Source of the DNA: Klebsiella pneumoniae | GTDB lineage: Bacteria > Myxococcota_A > UBA796 > SXON01 | NCBI GenBank assembly: GCA_945861635.1 | Contig: CAMAWH010000028.1 | Span: forward strand, 1 to 63,510 | Reading direction: 5' to 3' | DNA: 63,510 nt | Shown here: positions 33,987 through 43,536 of the stretch, piece after piece | How the letters are laid out: each line of letters starts with the position of its first letter | How positions within the stretch are numbered: position 1 is the first letter of the stretch | Translations under genes and position numbers: made by a program | The notes under the pieces: generated by a model | The model's database searches: none | What the model saw: only the letters and a program-made list of their open reading frames with translations | Told to the model about the DNA's origin: nothing

Positions 33987-34730
33987 CTACCTTGCTTCGG
34001 GCCGGTCGGCAAGCGCACCGTCACCGATGGCAGCGGCATCCTCCTCGCGGCGGAACGCGCTCGTCAACCACACGAGCGCAAGGGTGCTTGCCAGTCCGAA
34101 CCAGGTAAATGCGTACTCCCCGTGCGGACGTTGGTTGGGCTCGGTGCGCCAACCGCCGATCGGCGGCTCCCGGTCAGGAATGTCAGCGTCCGCCGCGATT
34201 CCCTCACCTTCGGTGACGACCCAGGACGGAAATCCACCCATTGCAAACGGGGAGATCGCGCGCCACTTTCGACCTTCGACGGGGAACTCGCCGCGCGGCG
34301 ATGGCGTCTCCGCGTAGGCCCGCGCCTGACCTCGGTAGGCACGCGGACCGGAAATCGCAGCCTCGCTCGCCAGGATCGCCTCGGCCTGATCCTGCGGGAC
34401 CCAACCCACATCGACCAGCACCTCGGCCCCGCCGGCGAGTCGTAAGGGCACAATCACTCGCACGCCGGCCTGACCCCACATGTACTTGCCGGAAAGCAGC
34501 ATGGCACGATCCCACTCCGGCACGCCAGCCGCCGACACGCGACGGCCGTCGGGATCCGCTGGAGGCGCAAGCGCGTCGAACGCAGGCTCTGCAACCCGCT
34601 GCAACCAACGCGCGCGCTCAATCCGAGCATCTTCCCGACGTCCAAGCTGCCACATTCCGAGGGAACAGAGCAGCGCGCCACCTGCAAGGACGAACACGGT
34701 CGGCGCCAGTCGCGGTTGGAATCGGTACAC
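33987..34730 (-). CDS. SURF1-family oxidase assembly protein
   Basis: This is a 247-residue protein from GTG 34730. The open frame upstream would run into the divergent gene. Two membrane helices flank a periplasmic domain: FQPRLAPTVFVLAGGALLCS with LGMWQLGRR at the start, and HGEYAFTWFGLASTLALVWL at the end. LVDVGWVPQ and PSPRGEFPVEGRKWRAISPF fit SURF1. It is involved in heme a insertion into subunit I. It is probably first in the ctaA-ctaB unit. Confidence 0.85.
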   Translation of the reverse strand: MYRFQPRLAPTVFVLAGGALLCSLGMWQLGRREDARIERARWLQRVAEPAFDALAPPADPDGRRVSAAGVPEWDRAMLLSGKYMWGQAGVRVIVPLRLAGGAEVLVDVGWVPQDQAEAILASEAAISGPRAYRGQARAYAETPSPRGEFPVEGRKWRAISPFAMGGFPSWVVTEGEGIAADADIPDREPPIGGWRTEPNQRPHGEYAFTWFGLASTLALVWLTSAFRREEDAAAIGDGALADRPEAR

Positions 34731-34762
34731 GCGCCGGGAGCGTATGCGATACCTCGCCTGCC

Positions 34763-34767
34763 CGGAG
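34763..34767 (+). promoter_or_regulatory. Strong Shine-Dalgarno GGAGG deciding the start at 34773
   Basis: GGAGG lies 5 nt before the ATG at 34773. It selects this start over the ATG at 34716, which has no such site and would precede the signal peptide with charged residues. Confidence 0.7.
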
Positions 34768-34772
34768 GCCCG

Positions 34773-37700
34773 ATGTTCTTGTTCCTCGCCCTTGCACACG
34801 CGGAAGAACCCAAACCCGCCGACGAAAAGCCGGCGTGGGACGTGCGGGAGCCGCACGGACCCGGCCTCGACGTGAACTTCACGGTGAACGAGGGGACCTG
34901 GCTCGGCCTCGATGTTTCGCCGGATGGCAAGACGGTTCTGTTCGATCTGCTCGGCGATATCTACACGGTTCCGCTCGCGGGCGGAACGACGTCGCGATTG
35001 ACCCAGGGCGTCGATTGGGATACCGACGCGCACTGGTCAAACGATGGCAAACGGATCGGCTGGACAACGGATCGTAACGGCAACGACGAACTCTGGGTGA
35101 TGAACGCCGACGGAACGGCGCCCATCCAGCTCACCGACGAGAAAGTGGATCGGTGGAGCGACATCGTCTGGGCTCCAGAAAATGGATGGTTCGTTGGGCG
35201 AAAGCGGATGACCGACACCAGGAGCATCGGCGTACAGGAGCTTTGGCTCATGCACGAGCAGGGCGCACCCGGAACGCAGCTGACCAAACTCGACGAGGAT
35301 CCGCACGCAGGGGAGGCGGCGTTTTCCCACGATGGGCGGTACATCTACTTCTCCACCCGTGCCAAACGTTTCGATTATGACGACAGCCCGCACGCGGGTC
35401 TCTGGCAGCTCGTTCGGTACGACCGCGTCCGGAACGAACGCCTCGTGATTTCCGACCTCGCCGGCGGCGCGGCGCGACCCACACCCTCTCCGGACGGCCG
35501 CTCGCTCGCGTTCATCACGCGCGACAAGGTGAACACGGTTTTGATGACAATGGACCTTCAAAGCGGGAAGATTGCAAGGATAGCGGACTGGCTCGAGTTC
35601 GACCAGATGGAAGGCTTCGAACTCCACGGCACCTACCCCCGCATGGATTGGACACCCGACGGCAAGGATCTCGTGTTCTGGGCCGGCGGCCGGCTTTGGC
35701 GGCTTGACCTGGTCTCTCGCCAGCGCACGCTCGTCCCGTTTTCTGCGCGAGTCGAGACGCGCATCACCGATTCGGTGCACCCGCCCCGGCGAGTGCCCGA
35801 TGGTCCCGTGCACGCACGCGTCGTCCGATGGGCCGTCGAAGGCAAGGATGGAACGGTCTTTGCCGCGGCACTGGGTCGAATCTGGGCCATCGCGAAGGAC
35901 GGCAGCGCGAAAGGCCTGACGCCAGAGTCGAAAACGGCGTACTTCCCGACCTTGTCCGCCGACGGCAGACAGCTCGCCTACGTCACATGGAGTGACACGG
36001 CAGGGGGTCAAGTGTGGGCCGGCCCGATTGGTGCGGCGAAGCAAATCACGACGACGGCGGCGGACTATCAGGCACCGGCATTCTCGCCGGACGGCAAGGA
36101 ATTGGTTTTTTTGCGCGGGAGCGGCGCTACGGCGCGGGGGCATGACCTCGGTAGCGAGGCGTGGCAGGACGTGATGGTCGTGCGGATCGATCAACCCGGG
36201 GATGGAGCGCGCGTCATGGCGCTGCCGTTTCGCGGTACGGGAAACCGGGCGCCTCGCCTGCAGTTCTCCCAGAACGGCAACCGCATCCTCTGGCTGGAAG
36301 ACGCGCCGGGAGAAGATCGCAAGCCCGAGACGGGCGTGTGGAAAAGCGCCACGCTCACGGGAGACGATGAACGGGCGGAAATCACCTTCCCCGACGGTGC
36401 GCAGGAGGCGCGCCTTTCGCCAGACGGCAAGTGGTTCGCCTACAAAAGCAACCATCAGGCGTGGGTTGCGCCGATGCCGCCCGTCGAACGACACGGCGTC
36501 TCCGTAGCGGACCTTCCCTCTCGCAAATTGACCGACACCGCCGGGGACTGGGTGGACTGGGTGGGCGGAAACGTGACGTGGGTACAGGGCGACACGATGT
36601 TCTCCGTGCCCGTCACGGGACTGCTGAAAAAGGACGCGGAGGATCTCCCCGCTGCCGTTCAGCGCCCGCTCGCCATCGAGGTGCCGCGGTTCACCGGACA
36701 GGGAACGATCGCGTTCACGAACGCACGCGTCCTTACGATGGATGACGCGGGCGTACTCGACCGGGCAACCGTGGTCGTGAGAGATCGGCGGATCCTTGCG
36801 ATCGGAGAGTCGGTTCTGCCTCCCGACGGTGCAACCATCTACGATCTACACGGACAGACACTTCTTCCCGGTCTGATTGACGTCCACGCGCACCTCCACT
36901 ACGCATCGGGCGACGTGTTTCCTGAACAGGAATGGCGGCACCTGGCAAACCTGGCCTATGGCGTGACAACGGTCTTCGACCCAAGCGCCGCCACCGACCT
37001 GGTGTTTGGTCAGGCCGAGCAGATCGAGGCCGGCCGGATGGCGGGGCCGCGCACGCTGTCGACCGGCTTCATTCTCTACGGCGCGTTGGACACGCAGGGT
37101 GCGAAAATCGCGACCTACGAAGACGCGGAGAACCATGTCCGAAGGCTGCTTCGCGTCGGCGCTTGGGGGGTGAAGTCCTACCAGCAACCTCGGCGCGAGC
37201 AGCGCCAGTGGGTCGTCGAGGCCTGTCGCAAGCTGGGGATGCTTGACGTCCCGGAGGGTGGCGGCGATTTCTTCGGAAATATGGGCATGATCCTCGACGG
37301 GCACAGCTCCATCGAGCACTCGATCCCCATGACGCCGCTGTACCAGGACGTCCAAACGTTGTGGTCAAAGGCGAAGACGACGTATACACCCACGCTCGTC
37401 GTCGCCTATGGTGGCACGTTCGGAGAAATGGAAAAGCTTCAGACCGAGCGCATTTGGGAGGATGCCCGACTGGCGAAATTTACCCCGCCAGAGGTGCTGA
37501 TGTCACGCGGCTATCGCCTCGGGCCGTACGTCACCGACGCGCGCGAGTTCCATCACCGCGCGGTGGCCGTCGAAGCCGCAAAGCTGAAGCGGCTCGGCGT
37601 GAACGTCACCCTCGGCGCGCACGGGCAGTTGCAGGGCCTGGGAGACCATTGGGAGCTCGAACTGCTGGGCGGGCCCGGCGCCATGACCCCGTACGAGGCG

Positions 37701-37949
37701 TTGTGGAGCGCCACGATGTCCGGCGCCAAGCACCTCGGCCTCGACCAGGACATCGGCTCCATCCGCGAGGGCAAGGTCGCCGACTTCTTCGTGGTGGACG
37801 GCGACCCGCTAACGGACCTGAAGGACGCGCGGAACGTCGTCTTCGTCATGAAGGACGGAGTTCTGTACGACGCGGCCGGGAACATGGACCGGATCTCTCC
37901 CCTGCCGATGCCGCGGGAGAAGTTGATCTGGGAAGCGGCCGGAAGGTAA
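34773..37949 (+). CDS. Exported TolB-like propeller / amidohydrolase
   Basis: This is a 1058-residue protein. A short Sec signal (MFLFLALAHAEEP) is followed by a PD40/TolB beta-propeller to about residue 620 (SPDGKTVLFDLLGDIYTVPL, WSNDGKRIGWTTDRNGNDEL). A metal-dependent amidohydrolase domain follows: GLIDVHAHLHYASGD gives the HxH pair, SSIEHSIPM and GAHGQLQGLGDHWEL later His residues, and GSIREGKVADFFVVDGDPL the composite end. It probably hydrolyses an imide or peptide-like substrate in the periplasm, and the propeller may bind it. It diverges from the SURF1 gene over 42 bp. Confidence 0.9.
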   Translation: MFLFLALAHAEEPKPADEKPAWDVREPHGPGLDVNFTVNEGTWLGLDVSPDGKTVLFDLLGDIYTVPLAGGTTSRLTQGVDWDTDAHWSNDGKRIGWTTDRNGNDELWVMNADGTAPIQLTDEKVDRWSDIVWAPENGWFVGRKRMTDTRSIGVQELWLMHEQGAPGTQLTKLDEDPHAGEAAFSHDGRYIYFSTRAKRFDYDDSPHAGLWQLVRYDRVRNERLVISDLAGGAARPTPSPDGRSLAFITRDKVNTVLMTMDLQSGKIARIADWLEFDQMEGFELHGTYPRMDWTPDGKDLVFWAGGRLWRLDLVSRQRTLVPFSARVETRITDSVHPPRRVPDGPVHARVVRWAVEGKDGTVFAAALGRIWAIAKDGSAKGLTPESKTAYFPTLSADGRQLAYVTWSDTAGGQVWAGPIGAAKQITTTAADYQAPAFSPDGKELVFLRGSGATARGHDLGSEAWQDVMVVRIDQPGDGARVMALPFRGTGNRAPRLQFSQNGNRILWLEDAPGEDRKPETGVWKSATLTGDDERAEITFPDGAQEARLSPDGKWFAYKSNHQAWVAPMPPVERHGVSVADLPSRKLTDTAGDWVDWVGGNVTWVQGDTMFSVPVTGLLKKDAEDLPAAVQRPLAIEVPRFTGQGTIAFTNARVLTMDDAGVLDRATVVVRDRRILAIGESVLPPDGATIYDLHGQTLLPGLIDVHAHLHYASGDVFPEQEWRHLANLAYGVTTVFDPSAATDLVFGQAEQIEAGRMAGPRTLSTGFILYGALDTQGAKIATYEDAENHVRRLLRVGAWGVKSYQQPRREQRQWVVEACRKLGMLDVPEGGGDFFGNMGMILDGHSSIEHSIPMTPLYQDVQTLWSKAKTTYTPTLVVAYGGTFGEMEKLQTERIWEDARLAKFTPPEVLMSRGYRLGPYVTDAREFHHRAVAVEAAKLKRLGVNVTLGAHGQLQGLGDHWELELLGGPGAMTPYEALWSATMSGAKHLGLDQDIGSIREGKVADFFVVDGDPLTDLKDARNVVFVMKDGVLYDAAGNMDRISPLPMPREKLIWEAAGR

Positions 37950-37970
37950 CGATCCGAACGGCGCTACCGG

Positions 37971-38171
37971 CTATTCCCGGTTGACGTACGGGAGCAGGGC
38001 GAGATGCCGCGCGCGCTTGATCGCGAGCGAGATCATGCGCTGCTGCTTCGCCGAGAGTCCGGTCATGCGGCGGGGCAGGATCTTGCCGCGTTCCGTGAGG
38101 AAGCGCTTGAGGCGCGCGGGATCCTTGTAGTCGGTGAGGTCTTCTGCCTGTTTCTTGACGGCGTCAGCCAT
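37971..38171 (-). CDS. rpsR: 30S ribosomal protein bS18
   Basis: This is a 66-residue protein with the S18 core ([49 protein letters not shown]). It lacks zinc-binding cysteines. The usual neighbours rpsF, ssb and rplI are absent, and a ferredoxin gene lies upstream on the same strand. A separate second S18 copy elsewhere in the genome cannot be excluded. Confidence 0.93.
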   Translation of the reverse strand: MADAVKKQAEDLTDYKDPARLKRFLTERGKILPRRMTGLSAKQQRMISLAIKRARHLALLPYVNRE

Positions 38172-38254
38172 GCGAATCGTGCTCCCTGTCGGATTGGGCG
38201 ACGGGGCTATCGCGCGGATGGCGGGACGGCAAGGCGGCGGGAACACCTGCTCGA

Positions 38255-38560
38255 CTACATCCCCTCCACCTTGTCGCGTTGATGCGTCAGAATCACGCAA
38301 TTCGACGTCGGCATCGCGCTGCAAAGGCAGGTGTAGCCGTTCTCGATATCGGCGTCGCCAAGGACGAATTGCTCCTCGAGCACGACCGATCCTGAAAGTA
38401 CCTTTCCAGCACAGGTGGCGCACGCCGCGCTGCGGCAGGAGTACGGCAGCGCAAGGCCGCGTGATTCGGCCGCTTCGAGGATCGTCTGATCGTCGCGACA
38501 GGCGACCTCGACGTCGATCCCGTGTTCCGGGTTGGTCAAGCGAATGGAGTAGGTGGGCAC
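38255..38560 (-). CDS. 2Fe-2S ferredoxin
   Basis: This is a 101-residue protein. The GTG at 38560 follows AGGAGA. Cluster ligands are C42-x4-C47-x2-C50 (CRSAACATC) and C80 (TCLC), the plant-type pattern. It is an electron carrier whose partner is unknown. It follows the S46 peptidase gene by 21 bp and may share its transcript. Confidence 0.9.
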   Translation of the reverse strand: MPTYSIRLTNPEHGIDVEVACRDDQTILEAAESRGLALPYSCRSAACATCAGKVLSGSVVLEEQFVLGDADIENGYTCLCSAMPTSNCVILTHQRDKVEGM

Positions 38561-38581
38561 TGGATCTCCTGCGGGTGCGGG

Positions 38582-40714
38582 CTAGGGGGGGAGGGCGACG
38601 CCCATTTCCGTGAGCATGACGTCGGCACCCTCGACGGCGTGCAGGTACCAGAGGAGGTAGCGGATGTCGACATGGATGCTCCGCGCCACGCTGGGATCGA
38701 ACGCCCAATCACTTGCGATGCCTTCGTAATTCCCGTCGAACGCCAAGCCGACGAGTTCGCCGCGGGCGTTGAGCGTGGGAGACCCGCTGTTACCCCCCGT
38801 GATGTCGAGGTCGGTGAGAAAATCGACAGGGACGGCGCCCAGCGCGGGGTCGGCCCAGGGGCCCCATTTCCCGAGCGCAATCGCGTCCAAAAGCGCTTTG
38901 GGGGCGTCGTATGGGAATGCGCCCGCCTTCTCGACGATGCCGTGAACCGTCGTCTGCGGTTGGTACACGATGCCGTCACGCGGACGATAGCCTTGCACCG
39001 TTCCGTAGCTCAGGCGCAACGTGCCGTTTGCGTCGGACGTGGCGTGTGCGTTATCGAATTGCTGAAGCGCCGCGGCGTAGACCGGGCGGGTGCGCGCGGT
39101 TGCGCCGGCGTCTTCCTTGCGTTCCTGCTCACGTGCCTGAGCGTAGGGGTACAGGGCAACCGCGAGTTGCAGAAAACCGTCAGTAGATGCTCCGATTTCG
39201 GCCGGTGATGCGATCAACATCGCCCGCCGAATCTCAGCGGAAGCCAGCGCCGGCGCGGCGTACATGCCGTCCAGGCGGGCGTCTACGGCCGCTTCCACGC
39301 GATTCCCCGCGGACACTCCGAAAAAAGTGCGCAATCCGGCAATTTGGTGGCCGTCCGGCAACGCCAACGCCGCCAGCGCGAAGTGCCGTACATACAAACG
39401 AGACGTCGGAAGGTGAAGGTGCGCATCAAGCGCATTCATCGACGCGAGAATATCGTCGGCGTCACGTTCCTGGTACCCGACTTCCCGCTTGGCGTCCGGC
39501 TTCTGGCGCTCGTGGGCGTATCGAACCAGCGTTTGTGCCGTCCCGAGGAGATCGTCGCGACCCAACCACGACATCAGGTGATCGCGCTCGCGCGTGGCAT
39601 CGCGGGCGACCACCCGAGCGCGGAGTTCGGTAATGCCTGGGGTAAATCTTGCCTTCCGGCCTGCGTCGGCGGCGATCCAGGCATCCAAACCTGCGTCGCG
39701 AGCAACGACGCGCTCGACCAAGCCCGTCCGGGTGAACGACGCGAGCACGCCGGCATAGAAAAAGCGGTAGTTCGATAATCCGAACCGGGTCGCACTCAGC
39801 AGCGGCTCCGTCGCCGGATCGGCCTTCATCTGGTCGGACAGCAGTTGCATGGTCCAGTCCATCGCGGCGATCCTGTCCGGCATCCCGTGGGCTGCTGCCC
39901 GTTGCACCTCAACCGCCGTCTCCCACCGTTGCGTCGCGCCCGGATAGCCGGCCAGCATCACAAACTCCCCGGGTTCAGGACCGCGTTTGGCCAATGTCAG
40001 CACCGCCTTTGGGTGGTAGGGAACGTTTTCCGGCGAGTACACCGCGGGCCTTCCATCCTTCCCAACGTAGGCCCTGTAGAAACTCCAGTCCCCCGAGTGC
40101 CGCGGCCAGTGCCAGTTGTCCGTTTCATCACCATAATTACCCACCATGTCGGGCGGGGCCTCGACGAGCCGCAGATCCTTGATTTCCAGTTGGGTGATCA
40201 GCGTGTACCGAAGGCCCTCGTAGTAGGAAGCAACAGAGCACGTGCTTCCGTCCTTTTCACACGCGGAAACGAGCGCCTTTTTGTTTGCGTCGAGGATGGC
40301 GGTGTGGTCGATATCGCGGGTGGCGCCGGAAATGCGTCCGTTGACGGCGGCGGTCACGTCCTTGAAGCCGGTGGTGACCCATGCACTGCTGCCGGGCCCC
40401 GCCGAACGTTCGTCCGCACGCGTGGCCGCAAAAAATCCCGTCTTTACAAGGTTCTCTCCTTCCTTCTGCGCCTGCTGAAGCGAGTCCACCACACAGTGAT
40501 GGTTGGTCACCAGCAATCCATCTGCGGACACGAACGACCCCGTGCACCCGCCGAGCGAGACCACCGCCGCCAAAGGTGCAGAATCGAGGCGGGCCAACGC
40601 CTGTGGATCTCCCGAAAACCCAGCAGCACGCAGACCTTCCGCCTGCCCGAGCATCGCACCCGGTTCCCACATCCCCTCCACAGCCAGCGCAACCGGAAAC
40701 GCAAGGAGCAACAT
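38582..40714 (-). CDS. S46-family dipeptidyl-peptidase (DPP7/DPP11-like)
   Basis: This is a 710-residue protein with a short signal ([14 protein letters not shown]). The chymotrypsin-like triad is visible as His in [11 protein letters not shown] (about 73), Asp in [15 protein letters not shown] and Ser in [18 protein letters not shown]. The residue after LAFD is Gly, as in DPP7, rather than the Arg that gives DPP11 its acidic preference, so I expect hydrophobic P1 specificity. It releases dipeptides from peptides in the periplasm. It diverges from the dCTP deaminase gene over 74 bp. Confidence 0.92.
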   Translation of the reverse strand: MLLLAFPVALAVEGMWEPGAMLGQAEGLRAAGFSGDPQALARLDSAPLAAVVSLGGCTGSFVSADGLLVTNHHCVVDSLQQAQKEGENLVKTGFFAATRADERSAGPGSSAWVTTGFKDVTAAVNGRISGATRDIDHTAILDANKKALVSACEKDGSTCSVASYYEGLRYTLITQLEIKDLRLVEAPPDMVGNYGDETDNWHWPRHSGDWSFYRAYVGKDGRPAVYSPENVPYHPKAVLTLAKRGPEPGEFVMLAGYPGATQRWETAVEVQRAAAHGMPDRIAAMDWTMQLLSDQMKADPATEPLLSATRFGLSNYRFFYAGVLASFTRTGLVERVVARDAGLDAWIAADAGRKARFTPGITELRARVVARDATRERDHLMSWLGRDDLLGTAQTLVRYAHERQKPDAKREVGYQERDADDILASMNALDAHLHLPTSRLYVRHFALAALALPDGHQIAGLRTFFGVSAGNRVEAAVDARLDGMYAAPALASAEIRRAMLIASPAEIGASTDGFLQLAVALYPYAQAREQERKEDAGATARTRPVYAAALQQFDNAHATSDANGTLRLSYGTVQGYRPRDGIVYQPQTTVHGIVEKAGAFPYDAPKALLDAIALGKWGPWADPALGAVPVDFLTDLDITGGNSGSPTLNARGELVGLAFDGNYEGIASDWAFDPSVARSIHVDIRYLLWYLHAVEGADVMLTEMGVALPP

Positions 40715-40788
40715 CCCCGCCGGGTAACCGGACGGCGGGCGCGCGCGCACGCCAGCGGTTCGGCCCACGCCGGATTAGTCGCCCTCCG

Positions 40789-41871
40789 ATGGACGCCATC
40801 CTCGTCAGCCAGGACCTCCGGCAGCTCGCGGCGGACGGCGGAATCCGCGCGCTCTACCCTTTGCAACCCGAGCAATTCCAGCCGTCCTCGCTGGATTTAC
40901 GGCTGGGATCACGCATCTGGCAGTTGCAGTGCAGCTTCCTTCCCGGGTCGGGCGGCATCGAGCGGAAGTTGGACCGTCTTGCGCTCGACCGCGCGCGATT
41001 GAATGCCGACGAGCCCACGGTCCTTCGGCAAGCCGGCGTCTACCTTGCGGAAGTGGAAGAGGTCCTGGAACTTCCGGACGGCGTCTGGGGCCGGGCGAAT
41101 CCGAAATCCTCAAGCGGGCGTCTCGACGTGTTCGTTCGGCTTTTGACGGAGGAAGGGTACGCATTCGACACCGTACCGCCCGGCTACCACGGTAGGTTGT
41201 ATCTAGAGATTACTCCGCAGAGCTTTCACGTCGGCGTACGACGCGGCGATACGCTCGGCCAATTGCGCCTGGGGCGCGGACGTCCACGGCTGGGCGTTGG
41301 CGAGTTGTCCCGCCGTCAGGCGTCGCAACCCGTCGTCTACTGGAAAGACGGACGGCCCGCACCGGTGCTGGATGAGGATACTCCGGGCGTGCAGATGTCA
41401 GTGGACCTGCACGAGGGCAACGGCGGCGTCATCGGCTACTCGGCGCGTCGCTACCGCCCACCCATCGACTTGCGCCGCCGTGACCTGGACCGCGCCCACT
41501 ACTGGACGCCCATAAAGTTCGGCGACGATGTCGTGCTCGAACCCGAGCAGTTCTATATCTTCGCCACGCGTGAGCGCTTACGCATCCCGCCGGACCTGTG
41601 TGCGGAGCTGGTGCCCTTTGACGCCACCAAGGGCGAACTCCGGACCCACTACGCGGGATTCATCGACTCCGGTTTTGGGGACGACGAAAGCGGCAAGGGC
41701 GCGCGGCTGGTCCTCGAAATCCGGACACACGATGTCCCTTTTCTGCTGGAGCACGGCCAGCCGCTCTTCCGAATCGAGCTGTTGCGCAATCGCGACGTGC
41801 CGGACACCCTCTACGGCGTGGGGAGCAACTACCAGATGCAGGGGTTGAAGCTGGCGAAACAGTTTTCATAA
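40789..41871 (+). CDS. dcd: dCTP deaminase family protein, long two-domain form
   Basis: This is a 360-residue protein from ATG 40789. It has two dUTPase-like halves. The first has FQPSSLDLRLGSRIWQLQ and GRANPKSSSGRLDVFVRL; the second has LEPEQFYIFATRERLRIPPD, HYAGFIDSGFGDD and VLEIRTHDVPFLLEHGQPLF. The double-length form resembles the alphaproteobacterial 2'-deoxycytidine 5'-triphosphate deaminases. It makes dUTP from dCTP for thymidylate synthesis. Confidence 0.9.
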   Translation: MDAILVSQDLRQLAADGGIRALYPLQPEQFQPSSLDLRLGSRIWQLQCSFLPGSGGIERKLDRLALDRARLNADEPTVLRQAGVYLAEVEEVLELPDGVWGRANPKSSSGRLDVFVRLLTEEGYAFDTVPPGYHGRLYLEITPQSFHVGVRRGDTLGQLRLGRGRPRLGVGELSRRQASQPVVYWKDGRPAPVLDEDTPGVQMSVDLHEGNGGVIGYSARRYRPPIDLRRRDLDRAHYWTPIKFGDDVVLEPEQFYIFATRERLRIPPDLCAELVPFDATKGELRTHYAGFIDSGFGDDESGKGARLVLEIRTHDVPFLLEHGQPLFRIELLRNRDVPDTLYGVGSNYQMQGLKLAKQFS

Positions 41872-41899
41872 GCGCGGGCGGTTCCAAAGCGAGCGCGAC

Positions 41900-43318
41900 T
41901 TACCTCCCGAACGCTTCCCCCATCCCATTGATCCATCCGCACTCTGTCCACGGCAATTCGCGAAGTCGCCACGCCCAATTTCCGGCCGAAACACCCGGCG
42001 TGTTCAGCCTGCCTTCCGAGCCCATCCGCAGAAAATCCTGCATCGGCGCGATGGCCGTATCGGCGACGCTCGCCCACGCCTCGCGCAGGAGTCCGTACCC
42101 GGGGTCCGAACCGTCGCGACCGGTGTACACGCGGAACCCGTGGCGGGTGACGTCATCCGCGGCGTCATACCAGCCCACCGCCGTGTCGTTGTCGTGTGTG
42201 CCGGTGTACGCGATCCAGTCGGTGCCGACGTAGTTGTGGGGAAGGAACGGGTGCGTCCCGTTGGTGCCGAAGGCAAACTGGAGAATCTTCATCCCTGGGA
42301 GGTGAAAACGTGCCCGCAACGCATCGACTTCCGGAGTGATGTCCCCGAGATCCTCAGCCCAGAACGGCAAGGCTCCGCCGTTGTCCTCCGCGAGCGCGTG
42401 AAACAGCGCTTCTCCGGGCCCTGACGTCCATTTTCCGTTGCGCGCGTCCGGCTCGTCGGCGGGTATCGCCCAGGCGGCCTCATAGCCCCGGAAATGGTCA
42501 AGGCGCACGGCGTCCACCATGTCCAACTCCCGCCGAACCCGCGCCTTCCACCACGCATACTTGCCACGCGCGTGCCGCGGCCAGTCGTACATCGGGTTCG
42601 CCCATCTCTGCCCCATCGGCGCGAAGTAGTCCGGAGGAACACCCGACACCGGGTCGGGGCGACCGTCGGCGTCGAACAGGAATAGCTCCCGATTCGCCCA
42701 GACATCGCACGCGTCGTGGCTCACGAAGATCGGCAAATCGCCGACGATCCGAATCCCACGCTTGCGAGCCGCCTCCCGAAGGCGGCCCCACTGCACGGCA
42801 AACAAGTACTGCAAACCCTCGGCAATCGCGATTTCCGTCCCATAGTCCTGCCGCCGCAGCTTTCCCCACGTCCACCATGCTGACCCATGCTCCCGGGAGG
42901 CCGCGGAATACAGCCCCCAATCGCGCAGCCAACCTTCCTGCATCGCGACCCACGCGCGACACTCGGCCGTGGCAGCAACGCGCGCGGCCGCGGCCCGCAG
43001 CAGCGGCACCTTCCACGCGACAATCTCCTCGGGATCCATGGCCTCCTGCCCCCACGGCATCGGGGACGACGCGATCAATCCCTCCACGACCAGCGACTCC
43101 ACCGAAATCAGTCGAGGATCGGCCGCAAATGCCGACGGGCTCGCGTACGGCGAATCTCCACCGCCCACCGGATGCAGCGGCAACACCTGCCATGTATCCA
43201 ACCCGGCCAGCGTCATCCATTCAAGGAAAGCGACCGCGTACGGCCCAATTTCCCCCACCGGACCAGGTCCGGGGAGGCTCGTCGGGTGCAAGAGCACGCC
43301 GCCGTGCCGCGTGCCCAT
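41900..43318 (-). CDS. malQ: 4-alpha-glucanotransferase (GH77)
   Basis: This is a 472-residue GH77 enzyme beginning with the family signature GGVLLHPTSLPGPGPVGEIG. VRLDHFRGYEAAWAIPA contains the nucleophile Asp, FWAEDLGDITPEV the acid/base Glu, and GTHDNDTAVGW the transition-state Asp. It disproportionates maltodextrins during glycogen or maltose use. It follows a 46-residue gene by 6 bp. The length is slightly below the typical 500 residues. Confidence 0.95.
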   Translation of the reverse strand: MGTRHGGVLLHPTSLPGPGPVGEIGPYAVAFLEWMTLAGLDTWQVLPLHPVGGGDSPYASPSAFAADPRLISVESLVVEGLIASSPMPWGQEAMDPEEIVAWKVPLLRAAAARVAATAECRAWVAMQEGWLRDWGLYSAASREHGSAWWTWGKLRRQDYGTEIAIAEGLQYLFAVQWGRLREAARKRGIRIVGDLPIFVSHDACDVWANRELFLFDADGRPDPVSGVPPDYFAPMGQRWANPMYDWPRHARGKYAWWKARVRRELDMVDAVRLDHFRGYEAAWAIPADEPDARNGKWTSGPGEALFHALAEDNGGALPFWAEDLGDITPEVDALRARFHLPGMKILQFAFGTNGTHPFLPHNYVGTDWIAYTGTHDNDTAVGWYDAADDVTRHGFRVYTGRDGSDPGYGLLREAWASVADTAIAPMQDFLRMGSEGRLNTPGVSAGNWAWRLRELPWTECGWINGMGEAFGR

Positions 43319-43324
43319 CCGCGA

Positions 43325-43465
43325 TCAGCGACGGAGGCGACGGCCGCCGTTACGCTTGCGCAGCTCACCGCGGGCGCGCATGCGCTGCTTCGTGTGCTTT
43401 GCCTTGAGCTTTGCGCGATGATGAGCCGACTTGTTCCGATTTTTCGGTGCCTGCGTGCGTGCCAT
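43325..43465 (-). CDS. 46-residue very basic protein, unknown
   Basis: The ATG has a strong ribosome site (GGAG, 43475-43472, spacing 6). The product begins MARTQAPKNRNKSAHHRAKL and contains MRARGELRKRNGGRRLRR at the end. Nearly half of it is Lys/Arg/His, so it should bind nucleic acid or ribosomes. It does not match bL34, bL36 or bTHX as I know them. It is co-directional with malQ, 6 bp apart. Confidence 0.65.
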   Translation of the reverse strand: MARTQAPKNRNKSAHHRAKLKAKHTKQRMRARGELRKRNGGRRLRR

Positions 43466-43536
43466 TGGATTCTCCGGAAGCTCCGGCGGCTAACGTGATT
43501 GCCGCCGGGTGTCACGGCTACCGTCACGAACGGTTG

